27,309 bases of DNA from Neolecta irregularis DAH-3 (lineage: Eukaryota > Ascomycota > Neolectomycetes > Neolectales > Neolectaceae), in assembly GCA_001929475.1 (NCBI GenBank), contig LXFE01004296.1, positions 1 through 27,309 of the forward strand, given 5' to 3'. The position numbers and the translations under genes were made by a program. A model generated the notes under the pieces. The model made no database searches. It was not told where the DNA came from and worked only from the letters and a program-made list of their open reading frames with translations. Within the stretch, counting starts at the first letter, position 1; every line of letters begins with the position of its first letter. Below, piece after piece: positions 8,723-22,043 of this stretch.

Positions 8723-9195
8723 TGTTATCTAGTACTTTGAATACATAGATTACTTTTTTACGCCCTCATGTTCTGACACCGGTGTATTTTTATTTCATTG
8801 TCACTATTATACTAAAAGGATTCTGCAAGTAAAGGATTTTTGTCCGCATTGAACTAGAGACACCTAGTTTGTAGCTAGGTGTTATACCGTTTATTGGATC
8901 TTGTTTTTATTGATTATTGAGCGCGGTAGTATGGGCGCTCATTGTATCCAGTCGTGGAGACTTGCAAAAGGAACAATTTGCGGGATAGGCAAGAAATTTG
9001 AACGTTCATAAGATACGTCACAATTCTCGCCAATCCTGGCTTGATTTCATTATAACAACGAAGGAGATTGAATAAAATCATTGATTAAAGATATATGGAT
9101 CCACTAATTGCTACACCTCAACAATCCTTTTATCAGTGATCTTAACATCTGATACCTTCAGTTCCTTCCGTCAATGTTGGTATCTGTCCGTGGAC
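8723..9195. other. Spacer between two minus-strand genes
   Basis: It holds the upstream region of the KASH-like gene and the 3' flank of the IQ gene. The only clear structure is a hairpin at 8860-8882. No gene is supported. Confidence 0.45.
8860..8882. repeat. Perfect 8-bp hairpin
   Basis: ACACCTAG pairs with CTAGGTGT across the 7-base loop TTTGTAG. It lies between two minus-strand genes. No function is assigned. Confidence 0.5.
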
Positions 9196-10294
9196 TCAGC
9201 CCATCGAAGTCCTTATTCGACAAATCAATGGTCTATAGCTAAGCTGACCGATGGAGAGTCATTTGACATACCTGTCCAAAGTTGGAGCGTCTATCCTTTA
9301 GTAATCGAGGTAAAGTGAGATAGCTTACATTTCATCCTTCAGTTTTTCGAGTTCCTCTCGAAGAACTCGAAGCTGGACTTCTCGCTCTTCGCGTTCGATT
9401 TTAATTAAAGTCACAAAGCCCGCCTGCGGAACATGTGCTTTCTGCGGAGAAGGGCTATGATTTAGGGCATATCGACGCCTAGACTATGAATAGGAGAGTA
9501 AAGACAACGGACCAGTGTTTTTGGATAGTGAGTGCGGCTGCATTAATCTCAAGATATCGCTTGATAAGAACCCGAGTAACGTAACCGCGATATATTCGTT
9601 GAATGGCTAATGCCGCAGCGTTTACTCGAAGATCTTCATGTCAACCGAGAAAGGACATTGAGTCTACCATTCAAAAGTTGGGCACTTTGTCCGACTCTTG
9701 CGCATTGCTTCAATAAATCCTCTTTAGTAATAATCCGATACTTTGAAGTCTTCTTTCCGTCTAATTTACCTTTCATTCGCAATAGCTTGAAATAAATCAA
9801 AGCAACCATTTCTCAACATACCTCCCGTTCCAAATACTTCACACGAATTTGCAGTTCCCCATGAGGTTCTTCATTACGGACACTTCGACTTGGCGTAGAT
9901 GTTGGAGTTTCCCTTGGCTTGAACCGCCTAGGAGGAGGTTGAAGAGAGTTAATCAGAGGACGATATTCCACGTTAGTTTGGGGAATCCGTCCAATTTCAA
10001 TGAGAGTTGGGCCCGGAGAGTTCTTCACCGAAGGGCCCTTTATTTCTAGAATGATCTGTCATTGTCAACAACGAAGAAATAGGAGTGGCGAACATCAGAA
10101 ACTGAAGTTTCAGTATTTTTCTTCCTTCTTCTGAAAACCGAGAAATTGCGATCTGTATTTTTAGCAAGATTTTCAAAAGAACCAATACGATTTCTTGGAG
10201 CTACAAAAGCAGTCTCTCGGCGACCCAAGGTACCTGAAACTGATGATGACATCCCGGCCAAGGAATCAGCTCTCTTCTTCGGTCGCCAACCCAT
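9196..10294 (-). CDS. Two-IQ-motif protein with C-terminal coiled coil, unassigned
   Basis: Exons (minus): 10294-10094, 10055-9822, 9785-9668, 9633-9513, 9478-9329, 9295-9272, 9232-9196, giving 294 residues. The N-terminus is basic and disordered (MGWRPKKRADSLAG). A P/R-rich linker follows, then helical segments. Two IQ motifs stand in tandem: ALAIQRIYRGYVTRVLIKRY and AALTIQKHWRRYAL. IQ motifs bind calmodulin or centrin/myosin light chains. A C-terminal helix (EREEREVQLRVLREELEKLK) should form a coiled coil. No myosin motor, Sfi1-type repeats, RasGAP or other domain is present, so the family is unknown to me. If the 33-nt intron at 9328-9296 is retained, translation stops at 9325 right after KDEM. 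Splicing it and the next one adds an 18-residue tail through a 24-nt microexon. The first intron has a GTTCGC donor. A cytoskeletal or spindle-pole role is conceivable but unproven. Confidence 0.75.
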
Positions 10295-10786
10295 AACGAT
10301 ACAGGTTTTGGGAGAGAGAGCCCTTTACGGAACTGATAATGAGCGTATAGGGGAATGAATAGAATCCCTTTGAGTTCCGAGAGTGAACACCTAAAGCGAG
10401 TTGCACACTAATGCAAGTGATGGGACATGGCATTTTAGTTGCTTTTCAAATTATATTCTAGTAATTGGCCGAGACCCCGGGCTGCGTGCAACACGGTGCA
10501 CAGATCACCTGGTTCAACTAAGGTCAAATAAAGGCTAACTATTCCGAATTTCACAACTGTAGAATGCAATCAGATCCATCAACTGTGATGTTCCCCCATT
10601 GTAAATAAAGCTTCAAGGATTCATTCCCTTGAGATTCTGATTTTTAATAGAGAAAAATTGTATTTATTCTTGCTACTATTTGTGAATCATGACCAGGCCC
10701 TAATCATAGCAAAAGAATTTGAAGAATCCATAAGGATGTGGGATATTTGATGAAGGCCGCGTTTGGTACTGTAAGTGTGAGACCTC

Positions 10787-10825
10787 GGTACGAATAACAC
10801 TAGGATATATTTCTAGCTTAAGATA
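10787..10825 (+). repeat. Dispersed repeat copy B (also at 3693)
   Basis: GGTACGAATAACACTAGG followed by ATATATT and TCTAGCTTAAGATA matches the sequence at 3693-3733 with a few substitutions and one 2-base gap. Both copies are in gene-poor DNA. Confidence 0.5.
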
Positions 10826-10873
10826 CGAGAATCTTCCAAAAGGGATATACCTAGCTTAAGATACGAAAATCTT
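10813..10873. repeat. Two 23-bp direct repeats, 38-bp period
   Basis: CTAGCTTAAGATACGAGAAT plus CTT at 10813-10835 recurs at 10851-10873 with a single substitution (GAGAATC to GAAAATC). The first unit overlaps the dispersed repeat copy B. Confidence 0.65.
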
Positions 10874-10978
10874 AGCTAGATAGTCCCTATCCGCTTCCCT
10901 TATACACTATACATAACTCCTTAAAATGTTTCCCTGTTCCTACGCGATAATCTTGCTTAATCCTTGTCCTGCATTTAA

Positions 10979-10998
10979 GGTATACAAATATGTATACC
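10979..10998. repeat. Near-perfect palindrome GGTATAC…GTATACC
   Basis: GGTATAC, the spacer AAATAT, then GTATACC. A further GGTATACC occurs about 40 bases downstream. It could be a binding site or element end; nothing decides between these. Confidence 0.45.
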
Positions 10999-11167
10999 CC
11001 TTTTCCATGTCGTGTGTGTGAGGTATACCAAACCATATACCCCTAGAGGTACATCACTTTCTTGGAATCTTTTTTGGTCGAATCTCCCCAATTTCTTCCC
11101 CAAAAGAAAAGGAGGGGTTAAATTCAAATTTGACACATTAGCTATTTTTATGAAATTTAGAGCCTGC

Positions 11168-11183
11168 CTACCCTAACCCTAAC
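11168..11183 (-). repeat. Interstitial telomere-type repeat, two units
   Basis: CTACCCTAACCCTAAC holds two complete CCCTAA units, the C-strand of TTAGGG, which is the telomere repeat of most fungi. Two units can arise by chance or from break repair; this is not a telomere. Confidence 0.4.
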
Positions 11184-11517
11184 TTACATCCATGTGATAC
11201 AGCGACATCAGTTCAGTTTGCCTGAGTCAGAGTCTGTTGAAGAAAGGCCATGTGGTAAGAAATAGTTGCACGAGGGACAACGTGAAGGAGATATCAATTG
11301 AGATATTGGCATCCATGAGGTTGGGTTAAGGAAGAGGTATATGTTACTACATGCGCTGTGTAATTTAGGTTAAACGAAGCAATCAGGGAAACTCCATGAA
11401 AGGCGGACGAGAAGAAAGTACTGCTGAGTTGTGCTGTTATGTATTCGAGCTTACTCGCCATAGACAGAACTATTCGTAGCAGTTCGACTTCCACACATCA
11501 TCCTCATTACAGAACAC

Positions 11518-14500
11518 CTACAAGAAATTTTTCCTGATGATACCAGCAAGCTTCTCAATTCGCACTTTCAAGTCTCTTGCAGAACCAGAATGCTGAGTGA
11601 ACATTGCTGAATATCGCTTCAAGGTCTCCAGAACAATGTCATTACGGAACACCGGCCTATCAGCCCTTCCAATTCCAGGTCTCATGCTCGCTGTTAACCA
11701 TTTTTCTGCTGTGTGAAGGATATCCCGAGCAAGAAGTAATAAAGCGAGCTTTCCTTGAAAAGGTGGTTCCTGTCGTTCCCAAAGTTCATCTAGCGTACTG
11801 AAGACAAGTTCGTGAGATACACCAGCATCGAGAAAGACATCTGGAACCCAGCCAGGAGGAGATACATCTTTCTGTTCCTCGATGAAATATTTCTCGAGAA
11901 GTGGCAAGAGTTCTTCTGGATATGTCAATAATAAGTTTGAATCATATATACCAGGTTGGAAAATGACATCAGACCGCAAAAACTTTTGACCGAGTCGTCG
12001 AAATGTGTCCGCAATGGCTTCATAAGGATGACCGGCTCCATCATGGTAATTTTCGTGTTCTAAGTTATAAGTCTGCTGAACAGAAAGGTATGCGCACCTC
12101 GCTGCAGTATCTTTTCCCAGCACTTCAGAATTTCCCGGGGGTCACGATAATTTGCTGTTTCATAAATTTCCAAACAGATTTCTGCATAACCCAGCGGATC
12201 GGCAAACTGATTGAACAAATCAGTAAGAACGAGGAGTTTTCCGTCAAGCTGACTAGCCATTTGCGCTCGCTTCTCAGGTGTTAGTCTTTCATCTTCACTA
12301 GGTCATTAACTCAGAAATTTAATTCCTCACCCTATGCGACGAAGGATATCATCCTGAATGCTGGCAACGTCCAACTCCTCTTGAATTTCTTGGCCAAGCG
12401 CACTTAACTGCTGTCTTCCGCCTGGAGGCACGAAACAGTTGCAAAACCCTTTTGCCCGAGAAAGATATTCGATCCGTTGCTCAAGGATAATTGGAAAATC
12501 ACACTGTGCAAGTGAATGTAGAACTTTGGCAGCCTCGTAAACAGATTCAATTTTCCCAAAGTATTGCCATAAAAGATTTGCATGATCAAGGCTTGATGTA
12601 GCATTTTGTTCAAGATAAGATTGAAGATGTTGCGTAGGAGTCTAGAAGTAAGACGAGCAGTTCTAAATAAAAGACCTCAAGACGGCGTTCAAGTTGACCT
12701 CGTTCAAAAAGCCAGTCATACCATGCGAATTGAAAGTGCTCATCTTCCGAGGAGGAGAGAACCTCAAAGGTTTGCTCCCGAAGAACGGAACTTGAATCCT
12801 GATTATCGAGGGTTTCAACGTGTTCAACAACTTCAAAAACCAAGCGATAACACTTATCACGTTTCTCCAAAATTTGCTCTGCATTATCCTAAACAATCAA
12901 CAAGTTTCAAAGATGTTTCCAACTTTTTTCATATCGCGGTTGTAAAGCATCATTTGCAATTGTCTGTTCGATGCTTTAGCAACTTCAAGAGCCAACCGAA
13001 CGGCACCGACATGGAAATTCTGATTCTTAAATTCGCCTACCGCTTCTGCCAGATTTTCCAATGTCAATGTTGAACATGTCTGCAAGAACATGTTAAGTGC
13101 AATTTGAAGCTTATTCATTCGCTCATCTTCTTCAAGGGTGGATTTTGCTCCTCGAAGTTGTTCGACTGCCTATTACTTAACACAACCCGTGAATTGAGAC
13201 AACTTTGTATAGGACAACATCATCCGCACTACAAAAACTTCCACATCGACTTCGAAGGGCGCTCGCTACAATTTCGATGCTCTCACCTTCTGCAATCTGT
13301 CGATTGACGATCAAACTAACGATTTCTTTTGCTAAATCACGTCCTCGATCAGTTGTGAATAGATCTCGATGATTTAATTTCATTACTTCATCGCGCATAT
13401 TCTGTGGGAGATCGCCGATGACATTAGATGCACGATGCTCTCCCAGTACCAAAACAAATGAGATTCCTTCAACTATCTGTTCGAGGAGCATGTAGAGAGA
13501 ATGAATTGATTGGTGCTCTTGTTGTACGGCGACTTCCTCGGGACGAAATGATAACGAATGCGTTTCTGAACCCAGCCCATCTAAGAAACTTCGATTCTCT
13601 TTCAAAAATTCGTAAAGTCTGACAATATCACTTTGAACCTTCTGAAGCGTATGGGGACCCAGGGTAACATACTCTGGTCCTTTTGGTCCCATTTTCGGGG
13701 TCAAAATAGGAACAGTCCAGATACATCTAATTAGCCTCGAGATATAAACTGCAAGTGCTTCTGTTCGACTAGACGGTTTAAAATTCTCCAAGTGTGAGGT
13801 GTTGAGCTGTCCTTCGATAAACGGCTTTCCTCCGTATTCAAAAAGTAAGCGTCGAGATAGATCAACAAGGTCTAAACGATCGTTGGAAGAGCAAATTACT
13901 CCTAAAGCCGACACACATAATTCAACTCGCCCATGCGTCTCGTAAAATTTTCGTATATCCACTTCACTTAATAACGCTTTAGAAAAGATGTCGACTGCGC
14001 GACGACGACGGATAATATAAACCCCAGTATTGGTCAATACTGCAATTTCAGTAGGTGGTGTGTCGAATTCTGATATCAATTCATTCTTCCAAGTGTCTGG
14101 AACTGAAGTGCGTAAAAATCCAGGCTGAGTGAGCGAAATTGCTTGAACAAAACCATCGAGAGGCAACCACATCGCCGATTCCCAAAACTGAGGACGACCA
14201 CTGGTATTTGCTATACGACCGGTTTCTGGGGCAGAGAGGAATAGCCCATCAACACTTTGACCATTTGAAGAGTTATTGACAACCGATATAAATAGACCCG
14301 GTGGAAAAAGGTCTGCCTTTTTCGTTAGGTTGTGAGTTTTTCCATCTTGAAGTTTCGGAGGAAACCGGACATGAGTTACCTGCATAGAGGTTGGGGGAGA
14401 ATTGCTGTCGTTGTACAAAACGAAGCTACTTGATCTAACGGCACGCAGATATAAACGACAGCCTGTCGATGTTGTTGCGATTAAATTTAGTTGGGGTGAC

Positions 14501-15661
14501 TCTGTAAGCGTAACTGATGTCAAAGAAATAATTGATGTTGACCTCGGGTCAAGTAGTGAGGATGAGGCATTGATCATTTGTGAATGTGAAACAAGCGAGT
14601 TGTATGTATAGGTTATGATAGCTGGTAAAGAATTCGGCGGGATAAGATGGAATGTTCGGATAGTGGATTTGGACGAAAGAGTATATACCAGATTACGGGT
14701 ATTGTCAACGACGATTTGAGTAACATGTTCTTGGCGTTGGCAGATATGAGGTGAAGATATATACCTTTTGATTCAGTAGCAAAGATTTGTGGAACCAAAT
14801 TTCCAAGCGATGATCCAGTATGATTGATCTTTGAACATCTTTTACTGAACCATCCATCCTCCGTCTTGAAGTTAGATAAGCGTATTCTCAACGGTATACC
14901 TGATAAGTCAATTCATACAAATGGTTATCTTTTCCGGCAAAAAATATCCGACCATCCAGAGTTGATTCAATTGTGGAAACATCTATTCCTCCAACCGGTA
15001 CAGACATTCGAGTATTATAAAAAGTAATTTCGCCTTGTATCTTCACCCCGAGGATAAAGATATCATTAGGAGTGGCGACTACCAAAAGATGAGCTATCAT
15101 ATCATGAAAAACTCCCGGTCGAGGCTTGACAAGTTTCACGCAGGTAATTGTATGCGGATTGTCTTCATAACTTGCAAAATCGGCGCTCCTATGTCAAATG
15201 GGTGATCGAGCTATCGAATACCCATTCATGAAGTTCCATAAATAAAGCCGATTGTCAACAGTGATCCACGCTCGTTGAATTTCTGCGAAGAGATCCATTT
15301 GAGTATAGCACTCCGTACCTACGACATCAACGACAAATTGAAAATTCACTGTTACGGTTGTACTGTTCGAAGATCGCATCGGGAATGTTGACTAATTCCC
15401 TTCGCTCATAAGGAACCCATGCCTCCGAAATTTCTATGCTGTAGTCACTCGATTGTCCCTCTAATATATCAGCTCGTTGGTAAAAGGATCCGTACGTCCT
15501 ACAATATCCCCTAATTCGGGATATTTTGCATCCTTAGCAATACACGCATCAATTGCATCAGCGCCTCTTCGAAGGGGGCGAAAGAAAGGATGTGAATCAG
15601 TAGCCTGCTGTTGCTGCGTTGCCTGATTTACTTGGATCGGAGGACTTTTCTGTAGATCCAT
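11518..15661 (-). CDS. NUP170: Inner-ring nucleoporin Nup155/Nup157/Nup170
   Basis: Exons (minus): 15661-15496, 15460-15356, 15318-15222, 15188-14900, 14864-14765, 14729-13204, 13169-12924, 12888-12676, 12641-12331, 12297-12098, 12059-11518, giving 1264 residues, normal for the family. This scaffold protein belongs to the inner ring of the nuclear pore complex. Diagnostic N-terminal propeller wording is present: AWVPYERREL, IPDAIFEQYN, ECYTQMDLFAEIQRAW, DNRLYLWNF, ITCVKLVKPRPGVF, LLVVATPNDIFILGV, LDGRIFFAGKDNHLYELTY. The remainder is the helical solenoid, with QAISLTQPGFLRTSVPDTW, DKCYRLVFEVVEHVE, FAWYDWLFERGQ, LWQYFGKIESVYEAAKVL, and AAERYSAMF-like helices near the end. Ten introns of 33-38 nt were placed. 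Introns 6 and 7 use weak donors (GTTGTC, GTTGGA) but restore the conserved frame. The gene is divergent from RPB2 across 0.9 kb. The symbol follows yeast usage; NUP157 or NUP155 would be equally apt. Confidence 0.93.
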
Positions 15662-16561
15662 TGCGGGTCAATGAAGACCCTTATTAACCTTCGAGGGAGT
15701 ACGTTCGAAGTTATCGTTTTTTGGCTGTTGGTACTAATTTCCCTTCCCGATGTTGAACCATCACTACATACAAGCGAGTACACTAACCACTGTGGTGTGA
15801 TGCACTTGCTGCAGCTGCATGTTAGAATCTCGTTCCTATTTTGTTCTAGTGCACTATTTTCATCAAGCCAGAATGAAATACAGCTTTTCTTTACAGATTA
15901 TCTCGAATTGTTTAGGTCATCACTATTCACTAACCATAAATTTTCACTATGCTTTAACATAAATCCCCTAAATGTATCTAGAGATACAAATATGGTCTGT
16001 ATCGTCGCGATAACAAGCCTAAGGGACAATCTGTAGAAAACAGCCATTGAATGATTCAATACGATGCGAATTTTCCTTAAATGATATCGATCTTTTCTAG
16101 TACTATTCGGCGTGTAGATTTAGACTTGAATTGATATAGTGGTTTGCTTGAATCTCGCCTCTTCTTTGAATTTTGGAAAAGTTATTATGCCTATAACATT
16201 ACTCTTTACTTGTCAAACACACTGGAGCGCCTGGCCAACTGAGGACTCGGCAGCAGATTTCTATATCTGAAAAGACCCCGAATGAGAGTTAGGATCTGAA
16301 TCTTTGAATTAAACTGGATGAAAATACTGCGCAGTTGTTATGGGTGTGCTACCAGATCGTGATGGATAAAAGTTACACAGGACGCCTGTATTTATGAAAT
16401 CCACTGTTGGCTCAAATTTCTACTCTTTTTTCAAAATATGATAATTTTCCTATGGCATATATGTACTTTTCAAGCATTATGAGTTAAAAAAGAGGACTAG
16501 GATGGGAAGTTACGGCTGGCGAGCGGATTGGACTTAACCAATTTTACCCTCGAACTCAAAT
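15662..16561. promoter_or_regulatory. Divergent promoter region between nucleoporin and RPB2 genes
   Basis: Nine hundred bases separate the two divergent start codons, so the region should carry both promoters. A 121-codon plus-strand frame at 15671-16036 has no recognisable motif and no splice or promoter support, and is treated as chance. I see no strong TATA box close to either start, which is common for housekeeping genes. Confidence 0.55.
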
Positions 16562-19500
16562 ATGTCCTATGGTGAACCCCCAGTAAATTATATAACTAAT
16601 TCGGATAGACGCATCCTCGCATCTCGATGATGATTTGGTGAACGAGGATGTCTGGACTGTCGTAACTTCGTTTTTTGATGAAAAAGGTCTGGTCCGTCAA
16701 CAACTGGATTCCTTTGATGAATTTGTATCCACAACTATTCAAGAACTGGTGGACGAAGATTCACAGCTGTCTCTCGATCAGCCATCGCATAACACTGGAA
16801 ATCCCGACGATGTGACGCGACGCTACGAAATTCAGTTCGGTCAAATATACCTTTCAAAACCTACCCAGACCGAAGCCGATGGATCGACTAGTCCTCTGTT
16901 TCCGCAGGAAGCAAGGCTCAGAAATCTAACATATTCCAGTCCCCTATATGTCGATATGGTTCAGAGGAGGATGGTTGCTGTGGATCGACACGCACCGCCT
17001 ACAGCAGAGACTGAATGGGAGCACGAAGAAGAGGAGGGCGAGCCAGTAAAAGTTTTCATTGGAAAAGTTCCGATTATGCTCCGGTCGAGATATTGCATTC
17101 TACATGGGTTGGAAGATAATGAAATGTACGATGTTAACGAATGTCCATATGATCAGGTATGTTCAGTTTAGTCCAATCTAACTTTCCAGGGTGGATATTT
17201 TGTCATAAACGGATCGGAAAAAGTTATAATCGCCCAAGAAAGGTCTGCAGCAAACACAGTTCAAGTCTTTACAAAATCGTCCCCATCACCGCTATCACAC
17301 GTAGCTGAAGTTCGTTCAGCAGTCGAAAAAGGTTCGCGTCTTATCTCGTCTCTCCAAATCAAACTTCTTCGAAATCCCCAAAAAACAAGCGTCTCTAACG
17401 GTCGACTCATCAAAGCCACCCTTCCATATATCAAAGATGATATTGACATCGTGATCGTCTTTCGAGCACTCGGTGTCCTCGCCGATCGTGAAATTTTAGA
17501 ACACATCTGCTTCGATCCCAATGACCATCAAATGCTTGAACTCCTCAAACCGTGTATCGAAGAAGCATTTGTAATCCAAGAAAAAGATCTTGCTTTGGAT
17601 TACATTGGAAAAAGAGGTCAGACAACAGGTCTTTCGCGCGATCGTCGTATTCGTCATGCAAGAGAAATCATGCAGAAAGAACTGCTTCCACACGTTTCAC
17701 AAACTGAAGGTTATGAATCAAGAAAGGCGTTCTTTTTGGGATATATGGTTCATCGGTTGTTACTTGTCGCTCTTGAAAGGAGAGAACAGGATGATCGCGA
17801 TCATTTCGGAAAGAAGAGGCTCGATCTCGCAGGCCCTCTTCTTGCAAATTTATTTCGAATGTTGTTTAAAAAGCTGTACAAGGATGTCTATCGATATATG
17901 CAAAAATGTGTGGAAAATAATCGCGAATTCAATCTTACCCTTGCGGTAAAAGCTCCGACTATCACGCAAGGACTAAAGTATTCGCTTGCTACTGGAAATT
18001 GGGGTGAACAAAAAAAAGCAGCGCAGGCGAAAGTAGGCGTTTCGCAAGTATTAAATCGATATACTTTCGCATCAACATTATCTCATCTTCGTAGAACAAA
18101 TACCCCCATCGGCCGAGATGGAAAAATTGCCAAACCTCGTCAACTACACAACTCACATTGGGGTTTAGTTTGTCCTGCCGAGACTCCAGAAGGTCAGGCG
18201 TGTGGTCTGGTAAAGAATTTGGCTTTGATGAGCTATATATCAGTTGGCGGACCAAGTGCCCCATTGATTGAATTTTTGGAAGAATGGGGAATGGAAAGTT
18301 TGGAAGACTATTCGCCTTCTTCAACTCCAAATACTACCAAGATCTTTGTTAACGGCGTTTGGTTGGGTGTCCATCGTGATGCAGGATCGTTAGTCAATAC
18401 TGTCCGAAATCTCCGTCGTCGAGTCGATATTTCTCCGGAGATCACCATTGTCCGAGATATCCGAGAGCGAGAGCTTCGCTTATTTACAGATGCTGGACGA
18501 GTTATGAGACCGTTATTTATCGTTGACAATGACGAACATTCGCCACGGAAAAATTTCCTCATGCTTCAGCGTCAACATGTCGAAACGATCAACGAGCATA
18601 AAGATAATCCCGAAATCCCTGACCATGAGCGTTGGAATTTTTCCAAACTTATTGAAAATGGGATTATCGAATATATTGACGCGGAAGAGGAAGAAACCGC
18701 AATGATTGCAATGACCCGGAAAGATCTCGAATCATGGAGAAAGATGAAAGAAGGCTTTCAAATTGAAGAAGAGTTCGACCCTGCCAGTCGCGTTGAACCT
18801 CCGCCAAATCCAAATATCGCTATGTACACTCATTGTGAGATTCATCCTAGTATGATTTTGGGGGTGTGTGCTAGTATTATTCCATTCCCAGATCACAACC
18901 AATCTCCCCGTAATACCTATCAATCTGCTATGGGAAAACAAGCCATGGGTGTCTTTTTAACGAATTATCAGCTACGGATGGATACAATGGCCAATATTCT
19001 GTATTATCCCCAGAAACCCTTGGCGACTACTCGATCTATGGAATATCTGAAGTTCAGGGATTTGCCAGCGGGTCAAAATGCAATTGTTGCTATTTTATGC
19101 TACTCAGGGTATAATCAGGAAGATTCAGTGATTATGAATCAAAGTTCGATTGACAGAGGATTATTTCGAAGCATGTTTTATCGGTGCTATAATGATCAAG
19201 AGAAGAAAATCGGAATGCAGGTTATGGAAGAATTCGAAAAGCCTACCCGACAAACTACATTGCGTCTTAAACATGGAACATACGAGAAGCTTGAAGAGGA
19301 TGGACTGATTGCGCCTGGTATTCGTGTTTCTGGAGAAGACATCATTATTGGAAAAACCGCTCCGATCTCGCCCGATACTCAGGAGCTAGGTCAGCGGACT
19401 AGTCATCACACGAAACGAGACGTTTCAACTCCACTTAGGAGCACAGAGAATGGAATTGTTGACCATGTTGTCGTAACTACCAATCAAGAAGGTCTCAAGT

Positions 19501-20463
19501 TTGTTAAAGTGAGGATGAGGAGTACTCGCGTTCCACAAATTGGAGACAAATTTGCCTCGCGGCATGGTCAAAAAGTATTCTTTATTATTTGAATATGAAT
19601 ATTGATTTTAAGGGAACGATCGGTATTACTTATCGTCACGAAGATATGCCGTTCTCTGCACAAGGAGTTGTGCCAGATTTGATCATCAATCCTCATGCTA
19701 TACCCTCTCGAATGACAGTTGCGCATTTAATCGAATGTCAGTTGAGTAAAGTTTCCGCAATGGGGGGTTATGAAGGTGACGCAACTCCTTTTACGTATGT
19801 CGGCCTTTCCTTTCGTTACTCACCTGTGAAGGGAAGTTACCGTAGAACAAGTATCCCAACAACTTCGAAATCAAGGCTTCCAATCTCGTGGCTTTGAAGT
19901 CATGTATAACGGTCACACAGGGAAGAAATTGATGGCACAAGTGTTCCTTGGTCGTATGTCTCGCTTCATATATCAAATTCTGATGAGTAGCTACCTACTA
20001 TCAAAGGCTTAAACATATGGTGGACGATAAAATTCATGCTCGGGCTCGTGGTCCTGTTCAAATTTTGACAAGGCAACCTGTGGAAGGTCGATCTCGTGAT
20101 GGTGGTCTACGATTTGGAGAGATGGAACGTGATTGCATGATCTCACATGGTGCCGCTGCTTTTCTCAAAGAACGGTATCTTTCTTTTGCATCTCAAAGTT
20201 TGATCAGTAGATTGTTCGATGTTTCTGATGCTTATCGCTTTCATGTTTGCGATATCTGTGGATTAGGTATCATCGCAAGCATCAAAAAGAATCAGTTCGA
20301 GTGCCGTGGATGTAAGAACAAAACTCAGGTTTCACAAGTTCATCTTCCGTATGCTGCCAAGTTATTATTTCAGGTATACTTTTAATTGGGTTGCGACTGA
20401 CTGGGCTAGGAACTACAAGCTATGAACATTGCATGCCGCTTATTTACGGAAGAGAGTAACTAG
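16562..20463 (+). CDS. RPB2: RNA polymerase II second-largest subunit RPB2
   Basis: Exons: 16562-16571, 16609-17156, 17190-19574, 19613-19794, 19832-19953, 19991-20174, 20211-20373, 20410-20463, giving 1215 residues (yeast Rpb2 has 1224). It forms one wall of the Pol II cleft and part of the active centre. Signature stretches in order: [173 protein letters not shown]. The C-terminal zinc site is HVCDICG and ECRGCKN at about 1157-1185. The first coding exon is only 10 nt (MSY plus one base). Its 37-nt intron has a CTAAT branch site and joins GAC, giving [17 protein letters not shown]. Seven introns of 33-38 nt cluster at both ends and leave a 2.4-kb central exon. Confidence 0.97.
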
Positions 20464-20967
20464 ATTGTAGAGCTAAATTTGAGCAACTGTAATATATATC
20501 TCGATGGGACGATGCTTGGTATTAAAACGGTCCCTATCACGCAAAACTCATGTAATACCATTTTTTTGAGTTTACTAGATACGAAGCAGCATCGTTTGAT
20601 GTAATCAATGCTGCTGACGTTTGCACTAGTAGAAAGGATTACACAAGCCAAGGGCCTGTACCATGGAATATAGCATACTCATCTATCCCTCTGTTGTGGC
20701 ACTTTGCTGTAGTTTTCGCTCATCATAAAATAGGTCTTTAGGGTTCAGAAGTTTCACCAAGATTCCTTTTCTTTCAAATGATATTGGTGATGAGATTCGC
20801 CTCCAAAGCTGTGTAGCGCCTTTGTAAAGAGTTTGTAGCAAAACAAGCAATACAGGCGCGAAACTTCCCTCAAATAAGAATTTGGTGAGAATGGGGTATT
20901 CTTACACAATTATGATTGCGGTTGAAATCACGTCCACTTGCCTCAAATTTTACCTTGCTACCCAAAA
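20464..20967. other. Spacer between RPB2 and KRR1
   Basis: It contains the 3' flank of RPB2 and the promoter of KRR1, both on the plus strand. The short minus-strand frame at 20460-20651 has no recognisable features. No gene is supported. Confidence 0.5.

Positions 20968-22043
<1,076 letters not shown>

Larger units (their letters stand above)
10295..11517. other. Repeat-bearing spacer without genes
   Basis: No coding region is supported. It contains a dispersed repeat copy (10787-10825), an imperfect 23-bp direct repeat (10813-10873), an almost palindromic GGTATAC motif (10979-10998) and two telomere-type units (11168-11183). The left end should be the promoter of the IQ gene and the right end the 3' flank of the nucleoporin gene. 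Confidence 0.5.

Noticed and set aside
12606-13073. 155-codon plus-strand frame
   Set aside because: Antisense shadow of nucleoporin exons.
15671-16036. 121-codon plus-strand frame in the divergent promoter
   Set aside because: No recognisable motif, no splice context, and it occupies the only promoter space of two housekeeping genes.
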